Origin: Streptomyces caniscabiei
GTDB lineage: Bacteria; Actinomycetota; Actinomycetes; Streptomycetales; Streptomycetaceae
DNA length: 64,000 nt
Direction of reading: 5' to 3'
NCBI RefSeq assembly: GCF_014930365.1
Contig: NZ_JABXWI010000011.1
Coordinates: 214,289-278,288 of the forward strand
In this document: positions 8,588 through 17,007 of the stretch, piece after piece
Numbering within the stretch: position 1 is the first letter of the stretch
Layout of the letters: each line of letters starts with the position of its first letter
Program-made: the position numbers and the translations under genes
The notes under the pieces: generated by a model
The model's input: the letters and a program-made list of their open reading frames with translations, nothing else
The model's database searches: none
What the model was told of the DNA's origin: nothing

Positions 8588-9612
8588 GGTGCGACTCCGA
8601 TCGTGGAAAGCCCCGTCGTCTCGTGGAGTCCGAGGGCGATGTTCATGCTCTGGATGGCGCCACCGGCGGTGCCCTTGGTGAGGTTGTCGATGGCGCTGAT
8701 CGCGATGACGCGGCCCGCGGCCTCGTCGTACGCGACCTGGATCTGAACGGCGTTGGAACCGTGGACGGACGCCGTCGCCGGCCACTGTCCCTCGGGGAGC
8801 AGGTGGACGAAGGGCTCGTCGGCGAAGGCCTTCTCGTACGCGGCGCGCACGGTCTCGGCGGTGACGCCGGGCCTGGCCTTCGCGCTGCACGTGGCGAGGA
8901 TGCCGCGGGGCATCGGTGCGAGGGTCGGTGTGAAGGACACGGTGACCGGTTCGCCCGCGACACCGCCGAGGTTCTGCATCACCTCGGGTGTGTGCCGGTG
9001 GCCGCCGCCGACGCCGTACGGGGTCATCGACCCCATGACCTCGCTGCCCAGCAGATGCGCCTTGGGCGCCTTGCCTGCGCCGGAGGTGCCGGAGGCGGCG
9101 ACGATCACGGCCTCGTTCTCGGCGAGGCCCGCCGCGTACGCCGGGAACAGGGCCAGCGTGACGGCCGTGGGGTAGCAACCGGGTACCGCGATGCGCTTGG
9201 ACCCCTCCAGCGCGGCGCGGGCACCCGGCAGTTCGGGGAGGCCGTAGGGCCAGGTCCCGGCGTGGGGCGAGCCGTAGAACCTCTCCCAGTCGGCCGCGTC
9301 CTTCAGCCGGAAGTCGGCGCCCATGTCGACCACGAGCACCTCCGGGCCGAGCTGCTCGGCCACGGCCGCGGACTGCCCGTGCGGCAGCGCGAGGAAGACC
9401 ACGTCGTGGCCCGTGAGCACCTCGGCGGTCGTCTCCTGGAGCACCCGGTCGGCCAGCGGCAGCAGGTGCGGCTGCAACGAGCCCAGGCGCTGTCCCGCGT
9501 TGGAGTTGCCGGTCAGTGCACCGATCTCGACCTCGGGGTGGGCGAGCAGCAGGCGCAGCACTTCGCCGCCCGCATAACCACTCGCTCCCGCCACCGCCAC
9601 ACGTACCGCCAT
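8584..9612 (-). CDS. argC: N-acetyl-gamma-glutamyl-phosphate reductase
   Basis: 342 residues, first gene of the leftward arginine operon. Motifs: N-terminal NADP-binding VAVAGASGYAGGEVLRLL, the catalytic cysteine in VPGCYPTAVTLALFP, and GVGGGHRHTPE. AAGGAGGG-type spacing is visible upstream (AGGAGG about 5 bases before ATG). It reduces N-acetylglutamyl phosphate to the semialdehyde. All four downstream genes are linked by overlaps or a 7-base gap, so argCJBDR is one transcript. Confidence 0.96.
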   Translation of the reverse strand: MAVRVAVAGASGYAGGEVLRLLLAHPEVEIGALTGNSNAGQRLGSLQPHLLPLADRVLQETTAEVLTGHDVVFLALPHGQSAAVAEQLGPEVLVVDMGADFRLKDAADWERFYGSPHAGTWPYGLPELPGARAALEGSKRIAVPGCYPTAVTLALFPAYAAGLAENEAVIVAASGTSGAGKAPKAHLLGSEVMGSMTPYGVGGGHRHTPEVMQNLGGVAGEPVTVSFTPTLAPMPRGILATCSAKARPGVTAETVRAAYEKAFADEPFVHLLPEGQWPATASVHGSNAVQIQVAYDEAAGRVIAISAIDNLTKGTAGGAIQSMNIALGLHETTGLSTIGVAP

Positions 9613-9632
9613 GGAACCCTCCTCTTGGATGG

Positions 9633-9664
9633 CATGACTATACGTTTCGCTGCACGTTTATGCA
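9633..9664 (-). promoter_or_regulatory. ARG-box-like operator upstream of argC
   Basis: A 14-bp element at 9651-9664 has TGCA at both ends (TGCA-CGTTTA-TGCA). A related sequence (gcatgactatacg) lies beside it at 9632-9644, between the argC ribosome-binding site and the putative promoter. Paired AT-rich ARG boxes just upstream of the first arg gene are the known arrangement for ArgR; the exact half-sites here are my reading. Confidence 0.5.
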
Positions 9665-9735
9665 ATCTTTGGTGGGGGACGAGGGCCTCTGTCGCCCAGC
9701 CGTGGTCTGCCGCGCGGGCGCATAGGATCGCCCGC

Positions 9736-10476
9736 ATGGCGCTGCGACCCGTCCAAGTGAACATCAAGGCTCTCGACGCCGGGGCAGTCGGCCGGTTCTG
9801 GGCGGAGGCGCTCGGCTGGACCGCCTACAGCCCCGGCGTGACCACCTATGTCGGGCCCGCCGGCGGTCTCGTCTGGCCGGACCCGGTCGTGCTGGGTGTC
9901 GACGTCGTTCCCGTCCCGGAAGGCAAGACGGCGACGAAGAATCGTACGCACCTCGATCTCGCCACCACCTCCGAGGCACATCAGGCGGAGCTCGTCGCAC
10001 GGCTCAGGGCGATCGGCGCGACGCCCGCCGACGTGGGCCAGGGCGACGTGCCGTGGACCGTGCTCGCCGACCCCGAGGGCAATGAGTTCTGTGTGCTGGA
10101 GCCCCGGGAGGTCTACCGGGACACCGGGCCCATCGCGGCGGTCGTCGTCGACTGCGCGGACCCTCGGGCCATGGCCCGGTTCTGGGGCGAGGCGACGGGC
10201 TGGGCCCCGCACGAGGTGACCGACGCGCAGGCCTCGCTGCGCTCGCCCGCGGGGGTCGGCCCCCACCTGGAGTTCCTCCGTACGGCCGACGCGGCGACCG
10301 TGCCGGACCGCGTCCACCTCGACCTGCTGCCGTCGCCCGGTGACGACAAGGCGGCGGAGGTGGCCCGGCTGCGTGCCCTCGGCGCCACCGACCTCGACAT
10401 CGGCCAGGGCGACGTCCCGTGGACCTGCCTGACCGACCCGGAGGGCCACGAGTTCTGCGTCCTCGCGCCGTCCTGA
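9736..10476 (+). CDS. VOC family protein with two glyoxalase-like domains
   Basis: ATG 9736 gives 246 residues. Two tandem VOC domains (about 1-120 and 130-246) share the pattern FWxEAxGWxxx...HLDL...LRAxGAT..DxGQGDVPWT.L.DPEG.EFCVL. The conserved HLD and E residues at equivalent places could bind a metal. Relatives in actinomycetes are annotated as glyoxalase-like or bleomycin-resistance-like, mostly without known substrate. It diverges from argC with 123 bases between and converges on the next gene. Confidence 0.82.
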   Translation: MALRPVQVNIKALDAGAVGRFWAEALGWTAYSPGVTTYVGPAGGLVWPDPVVLGVDVVPVPEGKTATKNRTHLDLATTSEAHQAELVARLRAIGATPADVGQGDVPWTVLADPEGNEFCVLEPREVYRDTGPIAAVVVDCADPRAMARFWGEATGWAPHEVTDAQASLRSPAGVGPHLEFLRTADAATVPDRVHLDLLPSPGDDKAAEVARLRALGATDLDIGQGDVPWTCLTDPEGHEFCVLAPS

Positions 10477-10530
10477 CGCGGAAGCCGGTCCCGCCCCCGG
10501 GCCGTCGCCCCGCCGCCCCCTCATCACCCC

Positions 10531-12084
10531 CTACCGGTCAGCTCCTCCATCACGTCCTCGAGTCACGCCCTCGATCAGCTTCGCCATCGCAGCGAGCGGC
10601 AGGGACGGATTGGCGGCCGCCGACTCCACCACCACGTCCGCCGGGTCGGAGAGCAGTTCGACGACGACCGTCGGTGGGAGGGCCGGGTGACCGGCGGCGA
10701 GGGGCCGGGCCCGTTCGTCCGCCAGGCACGGCAGGAGCGCGGCGGCCGTCGCCCGGGGGTGCCGGGCGATCTCCCGGAGCGCCTTGCGCACCGGCGGCCG
10801 GTGCCGGGCCACCCGCTCCAGGAACGCCCCGGTCGCGTCCGGGTTGGCCGCCGCGCCGGTGAGGACCCGGACGCCGTGCCGGTCGACCATGGCGTGCAGC
10901 CGGGCCTCGGAGAGACCGGGGTGCGCGGCGACGGCCGTGACCACCTTGGCGTCGGGATCGTCGGCCAGCGCGTCCCGGACACCGGCGGGCAGATCACGCC
11001 GTCTCGCCACCAGAGCGCGTACGCCGGAGCGCGGCGACCGGGGCAGCGCCTCGATCTCGGCGGCCGTGGCGGCGGCGATCCGCGGCAGCGGCACGGCACC
11101 GATCCGGGTGGTGGCGACCAGCTCCGTGAGGACGTCGAGCGGTACGCGCGGGTTGTGCGCGAGCGCGCGCCGCACATCGGGGGAGCTGTCGTGGGCCAGC
11201 GCACGGACCACGGTGTCGTCGATCGAGGGGTTCGCGGCGAGGTCGGCGCGCGCCCCTGGCGTGGGGTCCGCGGCGAGCCGGGCGTAAGCCTGCGGGGGCA
11301 GGCCGGGACGGGCGGCGACCGCCCAGCGCAGCAGCGCGGAGGGGTGGTCGGCGAAGTCCGCGACCGCCGCCGCCGGGGTGGCCGGGTTCTCCAGGGCCGC
11401 CCGCAGGATGTCGAGGGCGGTGGATTCGTGGGAGCCGTCGCAGGAGGCGCCCGGCCGCAGATCGCAGTCGAGCCGCGGGCAGTCGGGGGCGTGGGTGAAG
11501 GGCGGGTCCTCGCGGTCGCAGACCAGGCAGTGCCGGGCGGGAGGCACCTCGCCGCCGACGAGGGCGGCCAGCGCCTGCGGTGGCGTCGCCTCGTTGGCCG
11601 CCGCCGCGCGGCGGACCTCGGCGTGCGGGTGCGTGGCAAGGCGGGCGGCCATGTCCGGCCCGGCCCACAGGGCCAGCTCCGCGACGACGCGTACGTCCGG
11701 GTCCGCGGCGAGGGTTTCCACCACGTCCGGCGGCAGGCCCGGGCAGGCGGCCAGTCTCTCCCGGAGTTCGACGCCCTCGGAGGTGGCGAGGAGGCGAGCC
11801 CACGCCGGGTCGCCGACGCCTTCGTCCAGCAGGGCGAGGGCGACGCGTGGCCACGCCGTGGGATCGACGTCGGCGGCGGTCAGCGTGCCTCCGTACGCCA
11901 GGCGCACCCCGTTGCCCTCGTCCCGCGAGGCCAGCGTGATCGCCTGCGCCCGGTTGAGATCGTCGCGGCAGGCGAGTTCGTCGTCGATGTCGGCGTCCGC
12001 GAGCGCGAGGAGCCGGTCGATCAGCGCGACCGGCAGAGCCGGATTGGCGGCGAGCCCACGCAGAAGAGGATGCACGGGGAGCAT
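10531..12084 (-). CDS. LRV (leucine-rich repeat variant) protein with a cysteine cluster
   Basis: The start MLPVHPLLRGLAANPALP at 12084 gives 517 residues; a GTG 13 codons upstream is the alternative. The protein is a chain of about 24-residue helical repeats of the kind 'LAADPDVRVVAELA', 'LAANPSIDDTVVRALAHDSSPDVRRALAHNPRVP' and 'VAAHPGLSEARLHAMV', matching the LRV superhelix. At about 186-215 it carries C-x2-C-x12-C-x4-C-x7-C (HCLVCDRED... DCPRLDCDLRPGASC). The founding LRV protein of Azotobacter carries a 4Fe-4S cluster next to its repeats, so this may be a metal or Fe-S site. Role unknown; it probably binds protein or nucleic acid. Confidence 0.75.
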   Translation of the reverse strand: MLPVHPLLRGLAANPALPVALIDRLLALADADIDDELACRDDLNRAQAITLASRDEGNGVRLAYGGTLTAADVDPTAWPRVALALLDEGVGDPAWARLLATSEGVELRERLAACPGLPPDVVETLAADPDVRVVAELALWAGPDMAARLATHPHAEVRRAAAANEATPPQALAALVGGEVPPARHCLVCDREDPPFTHAPDCPRLDCDLRPGASCDGSHESTALDILRAALENPATPAAAVADFADHPSALLRWAVAARPGLPPQAYARLAADPTPGARADLAANPSIDDTVVRALAHDSSPDVRRALAHNPRVPLDVLTELVATTRIGAVPLPRIAAATAAEIEALPRSPRSGVRALVARRRDLPAGVRDALADDPDAKVVTAVAAHPGLSEARLHAMVDRHGVRVLTGAAANPDATGAFLERVARHRPPVRKALREIARHPRATAAALLPCLADERARPLAAGHPALPPTVVVELLSDPADVVVESAAANPSLPLAAMAKLIEGVTRGRDGGADR

Positions 12085-12149
12085 CCTGCCCCGGCCCCCT
12101 GCCCCACGGCCCACGATTTTCACCGCGCGACCGTGGCCTGCGGCGACAT

Positions 12150-12465
12150 CGCCCCGTCGGCCACGTCGGCCACGTCGGCATCGGCCGCCACCCGCGTCCG
12201 CGTCGGCTAACAGCTACATCAGCCGGTCACCCGCGTCGCGTCAGCCGTCGCACGCGTGTCGGTCGCGGCTCTCGTCCGTCAGCCGTCGCACGCGTCGGTC
12301 GCGGCCCTATCCGTCGGCCGCCGCGCCGGCCCGTGGCCACCGGCAGGCCCGGCCGGGAACTGGCCGAGCCCCCCTGCATCGGCGTCAGCCCGCGTCAACG
12401 TCGGCCGTCACCTACGTCAGCCGGTCACCCGCGTCGGCGTCGGCCCTCGTCCTCGTCCGTCCGCG
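12150..12465. repeat. Degenerate repeat-rich intergenic region
   Basis: About 380 bases between two leftward genes hold no coding region I can support. They are built from related short units (cgtcggcc, ccgcgtcg). The clearest copies are tacAtcagccggtcacccgc-type 23-mers at 12215-12237 and 12413-12435 (22 of 23 identical) and the 17-mer TCAGCCGTCGCACGCGT at 12241-12257 and 12279-12295. Confidence 0.6.
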
Positions 12466-12867
12466 CTAGTTCCGGTCGTCCGATCGGTCCGCTCGCTCGG
12501 CGTTGCGCTTCTTGATGCGGGCGCCCTCCTTGCGGACCTCGGCCTGGGTGGCGCGTTCCTTGCGCAGCCACTCAGGGCCGTCCTGCTTCAGGGCCTCGAT
12601 CTGCTCGGTGGTGAGGGGCTCGGTGACTCCGCCGCGCGCGAGCCCGGCGATGGAGACGCCCAGCTTCTCGGCGACCACCGGGCGGGGGTGCGGGCCGTTG
12701 CGGCGCAGTTCCTCCAGCCAGGCAGGCGGGTCGGTCTGGAGCGCGCTCAGTTCGGCGCGCGAGACGACGCCCTCCTGGAACTCGGCGGGCGTGGCCTGGA
12801 GGTACACACCCAGCTTCTTCGCCGCGGTGGCGGGCTTCATGGTCTGGGCGGTCTGGTGCGACGTCAT
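12466..12867 (-). CDS. DUF5997 family protein
   Basis: ATG at 12867 (MTSHQTAQTMKPATAAKKLGVYLQATP) gives 133 residues. It is all-helical and charged, with the LGVYLQATPAEFQEGVVSRAEL and GVSIAGLARGGVTEPLT segments characteristic of this actinobacterial family, and ends in a Lys/Arg/Asp-rich tail. No function is established to my knowledge. It is divergent from, and 95 bases away from, the LysR-like gene that usually accompanies it, so the two probably work together. Confidence 0.82.
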   Translation of the reverse strand: MTSHQTAQTMKPATAAKKLGVYLQATPAEFQEGVVSRAELSALQTDPPAWLEELRRNGPHPRPVVAEKLGVSIAGLARGGVTEPLTTEQIEALKQDGPEWLRKERATQAEVRKEGARIKKRNAERADRSDDRN

Positions 12868-12962
12868 GGGGTCAAGGGTATCGAGCGCCTGCGCGACCGC
12901 CGACCACGCGGCTCCCCGCCGGTGGCGACCGGGCCCGTCCGGCCGCCCGTTAGCCTGGTGAC

Positions 12963-13730
12963 GTGACAGGCTCGGAAGCATCCTCCTCGCTCCCCTCGTT
13001 CCGGCTCGCGTACGTGCCGGGGGTGACGCCCGCCAAGTGGGTGCGGATCTGGAACGAGCGGCTGCCCGACATCCCCCTGACCCTCCTCCAGGTGTCCGCC
13101 GCCGAGGCGTTCGGCGTGCTCCGGGACGGCGGTGCCGACGCCGGTTTCGTCCGGCTGCCGGTGGACGACGCCGATCTCAGCGCGATCCCCCTCTACACCG
13201 AGACCACGGTGGTCGTGGTCCCGAAGGACCATGTCGTCGCGGCGGTCGACGAGGTGACCACCGAGGATCTGGCGGACGAGGTCGTCCTGCACCCCCTGGA
13301 CGACACCCTCGACTGGGAGCGCCCGCCGGGGGAACCGGCGTTCGAGCGCCCCGCCACCACGGCGGACGCGATCGAGCTGGTGGCGGCCGGGATCGGACTG
13401 CTCGTCGTCCCCCAGTCGCTGGCCCGGCTCCACCACCGCAAGGACCTCACCTACCGCCCGCTCACGGGCGCCCCCGAGTCCCGTGTCGCCCTGTCCTGGC
13501 CGCAGGACGCGACCACCGACATGGTCGAGGACTTCATCGGCATCGTCCGGGGCCGCACGGTCAACAGTTCACGGGGCCGCGCCAAGCCCGCGGAGGAGAA
13601 GAAGCCGCAGCAGAAGCCCAAGCGCACGGGCACGGGCAAGCCGGCCGCCCGCACCCCCCGGGGCGGCTCCTCCGGCGGCAGGAACCCCAAGAGCGGCGGC
13701 AGGCCCGGAAAGCCCCGCCGCCGCTCATAG
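12963..13730 (+). CDS. LysR-type substrate-binding domain protein without HTH
   Basis: GTG 12963 gives 255 residues. The sequence enters at once into the periplasmic-binding fold of LysR regulators (FRLAYVPGVTPAKWVRIW, DAGFVRLPV, PLYTETTVVVVPKDHV, VAAGIGLLVVPQSLARL) with no N-terminal winged helix. Instead the last 50 residues are a basic Lys/Arg/Gly/Pro tail (KPQQKPKRTGTGKPAARTP...), which could bind nucleic acid or a partner. It may sense a small molecule. The divergent DUF5997 gene could supply the missing partner function; that is inference. Confidence 0.8.
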   Translation: MTGSEASSSLPSFRLAYVPGVTPAKWVRIWNERLPDIPLTLLQVSAAEAFGVLRDGGADAGFVRLPVDDADLSAIPLYTETTVVVVPKDHVVAAVDEVTTEDLADEVVLHPLDDTLDWERPPGEPAFERPATTADAIELVAAGIGLLVVPQSLARLHHRKDLTYRPLTGAPESRVALSWPQDATTDMVEDFIGIVRGRTVNSSRGRAKPAEEKKPQQKPKRTGTGKPAARTPRGGSSGGRNPKSGGRPGKPRRRS

Positions 13731-13750
13731 ATGGGCCGCAGGCCACACGC

Positions 13751-13797
13751 GGGGGGCGCGGGGAACTGCGCGACCAGCCCCCACACACCCGCACCCG
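13751..13797 (+). repeat. GGGGCGCGGGGAACTGCGCG family repeat, copy 2
   Basis: Exact core followed by gaccagcccccacacacccgcacccgg. It lies in the short gap between convergent genes, 20 bases after one stop and about 30 before the other, where it could serve as a bidirectional terminator. Confidence 0.7.
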
Positions 13798-13825
13798 GCT
13801 CACAAAGCCCGGCCCGCTCCCCCCG

Positions 13826-16309
13826 TCACCGCTTCTTGATCCTCAGGAACGTCACGGAGTTCGCCGGGAACGTGTAGCTGAACTTCCTGGCCACCCCGCT
13901 GAACGTGGACTTCACCGGCGCCACCGGCGTAGCCGTCTCCGTGTTCACCGCGTCCGGCGCGGCCGTCAGCGTGGTCACCCGCGCCTTGGAGCGCACCTTC
14001 GCGCCGCCGAGGTCGATGGCCGTGCGCGCGGCCACCCCTTGCGCGTTGACGACCTTCAGGATCAGGTCACCCGTCTTCGCGTCCCGCGTCACGACCTGCC
14101 GGAACGGCTCCGCCGGCTTGTCGTCGGTGAAGCTGCCCCACTCCTTGCCGTCCAGCAGCAGGGTCACCTTCCGGCCGCGCACCTCGACCTCGATGTCGTA
14201 GGTGCGGCCGGTCTCGATCGTGCCCGGCTTGGAGATCAGCGAGGACTTGCCGCCGTCGACGGCCTGCTCGACCGCGCTGGTGGTGTTGTTCCAGCCGCCG
14301 AGGTTCCACCAGTAGAAGTTGCCGGTGTCCTTGACGCCGAAGGCGACGAGGAAGCCCTCCTTGCCGGACTTCTTGGTGGCCTTCACCTTGAGGTCGTAGT
14401 CGTGCCAGGCGGTGTCACCGGCCGTGACCATGGTGTTCTCGGCGGCCACGTCGGTCTGCGCGTACTGGCCGTCCTGGACGCTCCAGCTGCCGCCGCCGGT
14501 GTGGGTCCACTTCGAGGCGTCACCACTGAAGTCGTCGCTGAGCAGGCTCGTACCGTCCTCGGCCGTGACCGTCACGTCGTCGTACGCCGCCGTCGTGGCC
14601 CACGTGGAGAGGCCCACGGCGCCGGTGATCGGGCCGGTCAGTGACGGGGTGCCGGTGGCCGTCGACGGCACCACACGGTCGCCGACGTTGTTCATGAAGA
14701 GCTTCTGCGTCTCGTAGCTGGCGGAGTTCCACGAGGCGTGGTTGTTGAACCAGATCATGTCGGGGCGCCACTGCACATAGTCCTCGTTGGCGAGGAGCGG
14801 CGCGTAGGAGGCCAGCTTCACGATGTCGGCGTTGCGCTCCAGGCCGGTCATGAACGCCGCCTCGGAGAGCGCGTTCTTGAAGGCGTTGCCCTGGGAGGCG
14901 TACTCGCCGAGGAAGACCTTCGGGCCCTTCCTGTCGTACGAGTCGTAGCGGTCGTTGTTCTGGAGGAACCACTGGGGGCTGTTGTAGTAGTGCTCGTCGA
15001 CCATGTCGACGTTCGCCTCACGGTTCAGCTGCCACGCCGTGTCGAACGTGGTGCCCGTGTCGTCGGGGCCGGAGTTCGAGATCACCTTGATGTCCGGGTA
15101 CTTCGCCTCGATGGCGGCCCGGAACTTCTGGAAGCGGGCGAAGAACTCGTTCGGCAGGTTCTCCTCGTTGCCGACGCCGAGGTGGGTGAGGTGGAAGGGC
15201 TTCGGGTGGCCCATCCGCGCCCGCTTCTTGCCCCACGTGCTGGTGACGGGCCCGTTGGCGAACTCGATGAGGTCGAGGGTGTCCTGGATGTGCCGCTGGA
15301 GCAGGGCCTCGTCGTCGACGGCCTTGTTCTGGCCGCAGCCGGTGACGAGGGCGGGCACCACGGGCAGCGGCATGGCGCCGATGTCCTCGGAGAACTGGAA
15401 GTACTCGTAGTAGCCGAGGCCGTAACTCTGGTTGTAGCCCCAGAAGTTGGCGTTGGTGGCGCGCTGCTCGACGGGGCCGATGGTGTCCTTCCACTGGTAG
15501 GAGCGCTTGCGCTCCCAGTTCGAGGCCTCGCTGTAGTCCTGCATGGACCCGGTGTTGACGAGGCAGCCGCCGGGGAAGCGGACGAAGCCCGGCTTCAGCG
15601 CGGCGATCTTCTCGGCGAGGTCCTTGCGCAAACCGTTCCGGTGGCCCTTGTAGGTGTCGCGGGGGAAGAGGGACACCTCGTCGAGGGCGACGGCGCCGGC
15701 GGAGGCGACGGTCAGACGGCCGTGGGAGCTGGTCCGTGTCGCCTTGAAGGAGACCCGGTACTTGGCCCAGCCGCCCTTGACCTTCACGCGGCGGGCCTCG
15801 GCGAGCGCGCCGTCGGCGTCCTGGAGGGTGACGGTCAGCGCCGTGCGGGAGTCGGCACGCGCCCACACCGAGAAGTCGTACTTCTTGCCCTCCTCGACGT
15901 GGACGCCGGTGTTGTAGCCCGCGTTGGTGACGGCCGAAGAGGCGCCCAGGGAGAGGTAGTTGCGGTTGCGCTCGTTGAGGCGGCCGGCATCGTTCACGAC
16001 CTGTGCGGTGCCGTCCACGGTCCACGAGGTGAGCGGGGTGTAGGCACGGTTGTCGGCGGTCGAGTACTCGAAGGACCGGTTCTGCACGAGCTCGGCGTAC
16101 AGACCGCCGTCGGCGGCCCGGTTGATGTCCTCGAAGAAGACGCCGTACATGGTGTCGTCGATCTTCGCGCCCTTGGCGGCCGGGTCGACGGTGATCGCGT
16201 AGTCGGTGACGTCCTCGGCGTGCGCGGGGGCCGGGACGGAGGCGGCGGCCACCAGGAAGGCGGTGGCGGTGAGGCCGAGTCTCCAACGGGTACGGCTACT
16301 GCGTGACAT
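13826..16309 (-). CDS. Secreted GH51 alpha-L-arabinofuranosidase
   Basis: ATG at 16309 (MSRSSRTRWRLGLTATAFLVAAASVPAPAHA) starts a clear Sec signal peptide; total 827 residues. An N-terminal strand region (YGVFFEDINRAADGGLYAELVQNRSFE) and a carbohydrate-binding insert precede the GH51 barrel. The acid/base Glu is E382 (GVGNEENLP) and the nucleophile E469 (FLGEYASQG). The C-terminal third contains a beta-sandwich that resembles a laminin-G/CBM66-like module (DDFSGDASKWTHTGGGSW...). It should release arabinose from arabinoxylan or arabinan outside the cell. A long nested palindrome upstream is a likely operator. Confidence 0.92.
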   Translation of the reverse strand: MSRSSRTRWRLGLTATAFLVAAASVPAPAHAEDVTDYAITVDPAAKGAKIDDTMYGVFFEDINRAADGGLYAELVQNRSFEYSTADNRAYTPLTSWTVDGTAQVVNDAGRLNERNRNYLSLGASSAVTNAGYNTGVHVEEGKKYDFSVWARADSRTALTVTLQDADGALAEARRVKVKGGWAKYRVSFKATRTSSHGRLTVASAGAVALDEVSLFPRDTYKGHRNGLRKDLAEKIAALKPGFVRFPGGCLVNTGSMQDYSEASNWERKRSYQWKDTIGPVEQRATNANFWGYNQSYGLGYYEYFQFSEDIGAMPLPVVPALVTGCGQNKAVDDEALLQRHIQDTLDLIEFANGPVTSTWGKKRARMGHPKPFHLTHLGVGNEENLPNEFFARFQKFRAAIEAKYPDIKVISNSGPDDTGTTFDTAWQLNREANVDMVDEHYYNSPQWFLQNNDRYDSYDRKGPKVFLGEYASQGNAFKNALSEAAFMTGLERNADIVKLASYAPLLANEDYVQWRPDMIWFNNHASWNSASYETQKLFMNNVGDRVVPSTATGTPSLTGPITGAVGLSTWATTAAYDDVTVTAEDGTSLLSDDFSGDASKWTHTGGGSWSVQDGQYAQTDVAAENTMVTAGDTAWHDYDLKVKATKKSGKEGFLVAFGVKDTGNFYWWNLGGWNNTTSAVEQAVDGGKSSLISKPGTIETGRTYDIEVEVRGRKVTLLLDGKEWGSFTDDKPAEPFRQVVTRDAKTGDLILKVVNAQGVAARTAIDLGGAKVRSKARVTTLTAAPDAVNTETATPVAPVKSTFSGVARKFSYTFPANSVTFLRIKKR

Positions 16310-16373
16310 GGATACTCCGCGGCTCGGGGTGGGGGTCGTGAGGTGCAGGGAGTTACATGGACGGAAGGAAGTT

Positions 16374-16408
16374 GTTCGACGTGCTGAACAATGATCAGCA
16401 CGTCGAAC
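16374..16408. promoter_or_regulatory. Nested palindromic operator between GH51 and DUF6314 genes
   Basis: GTTCGACGTGCTGA at 16374-16387 is repeated exactly as its inverse complement at 16395-16408 around ACAATGA. A second, overlapping dyad, TTGTTC at 16372-16377 and GAACAA at 16386-16391, is embedded in it. It lies 65 bases upstream of the arabinofuranosidase start, with no T-tract, so it reads as a repressor site (for example of a LacI-type sugar regulator) and not as a terminator. Confidence 0.6.
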
Positions 16409-16491
16409 GGCAAGATAGGGAGGTGACCGAGACAGCGTCAACGGGTCGCACGGCACCGAAAGTGTCGGAAGTGATCGGAAGTGAAGGACGG

Positions 16492-17007
16492 ATGAGCACT
16501 TTCCTGCCAGTTCCCGATGTCCTGGCGCATCTCGTCGGGGGATGGCGGGTCCTGCGGTCCGTGCGGGATCTCGCGAGCGGCGCGGAGGGGGAGTTCTCGG
16601 GGACGACCGATTTCAGCCCGCTGGACGACGGCGGGCTGCTGCACCGGGAAGCCGGAACTTTCGTCTGGCAGGACGTCCCGCGCCCCGCCGAACGCACCCT
16701 GCGCTTCCTCCCGGGCGCCGCGCCCGGCACGGCCGACGTCCGTTTCGCGGACGACCGCCCCTTCCACGACCTGGACCTGACCACCGGCCGGTGGCACACG
16801 GACCACCCCTGCGTCGCCGACCTCTACCGGGGCGAGTTCGAGGTGTACGACGAGGACCGCTGGCGGACGACCTGGCGGGTCGGCGGCCCCGCCAAGGATC
16901 TGCTCCTGGTCACCGACTACACCCGCGACCGGTCGGCCGGGGGCCCCGCTCCTACTGCGCGGCGCCCAGCCGCAGGTTCCAGCGGCCCGCGTGCCCCGCG
17001 ACCGTGA
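16492..17007 (+). CDS. DUF6314 family protein
   Basis: ATG 16492 gives 171 residues (MSTFLPVPDVLAHLVGGWRV). It is a lipocalin/calycin-like single-domain protein by pattern: an N-terminal helix then alternating strands such as GEFSGTTDFSPLDDGGLLHREAG, VRFADDRPFHDLDLTTG and LYRGEFEVYDEDRWRTTWRVGGPAKDLLLVTDYTR. Family members usually stop near LVTDYTR; here a Pro/Ala-rich tail of about 25 residues continues and overlaps the convergent gene by 56 bases, which suggests loss of an original stop codon. Function unknown. Confidence 0.75.
   Translation: MSTFLPVPDVLAHLVGGWRVLRSVRDLASGAEGEFSGTTDFSPLDDGGLLHREAGTFVWQDVPRPAERTLRFLPGAAPGTADVRFADDRPFHDLDLTTGRWHTDHPCVADLYRGEFEVYDEDRWRTTWRVGGPAKDLLLVTDYTRDRSAGGPAPTARRPAAGSSGPRAPRP

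Noticed and set aside
16952..17007. Frameshift joining DUF6314 and the phosphatase-fold gene
   Set aside because: They are on opposite strands and simply overlap at their ends.
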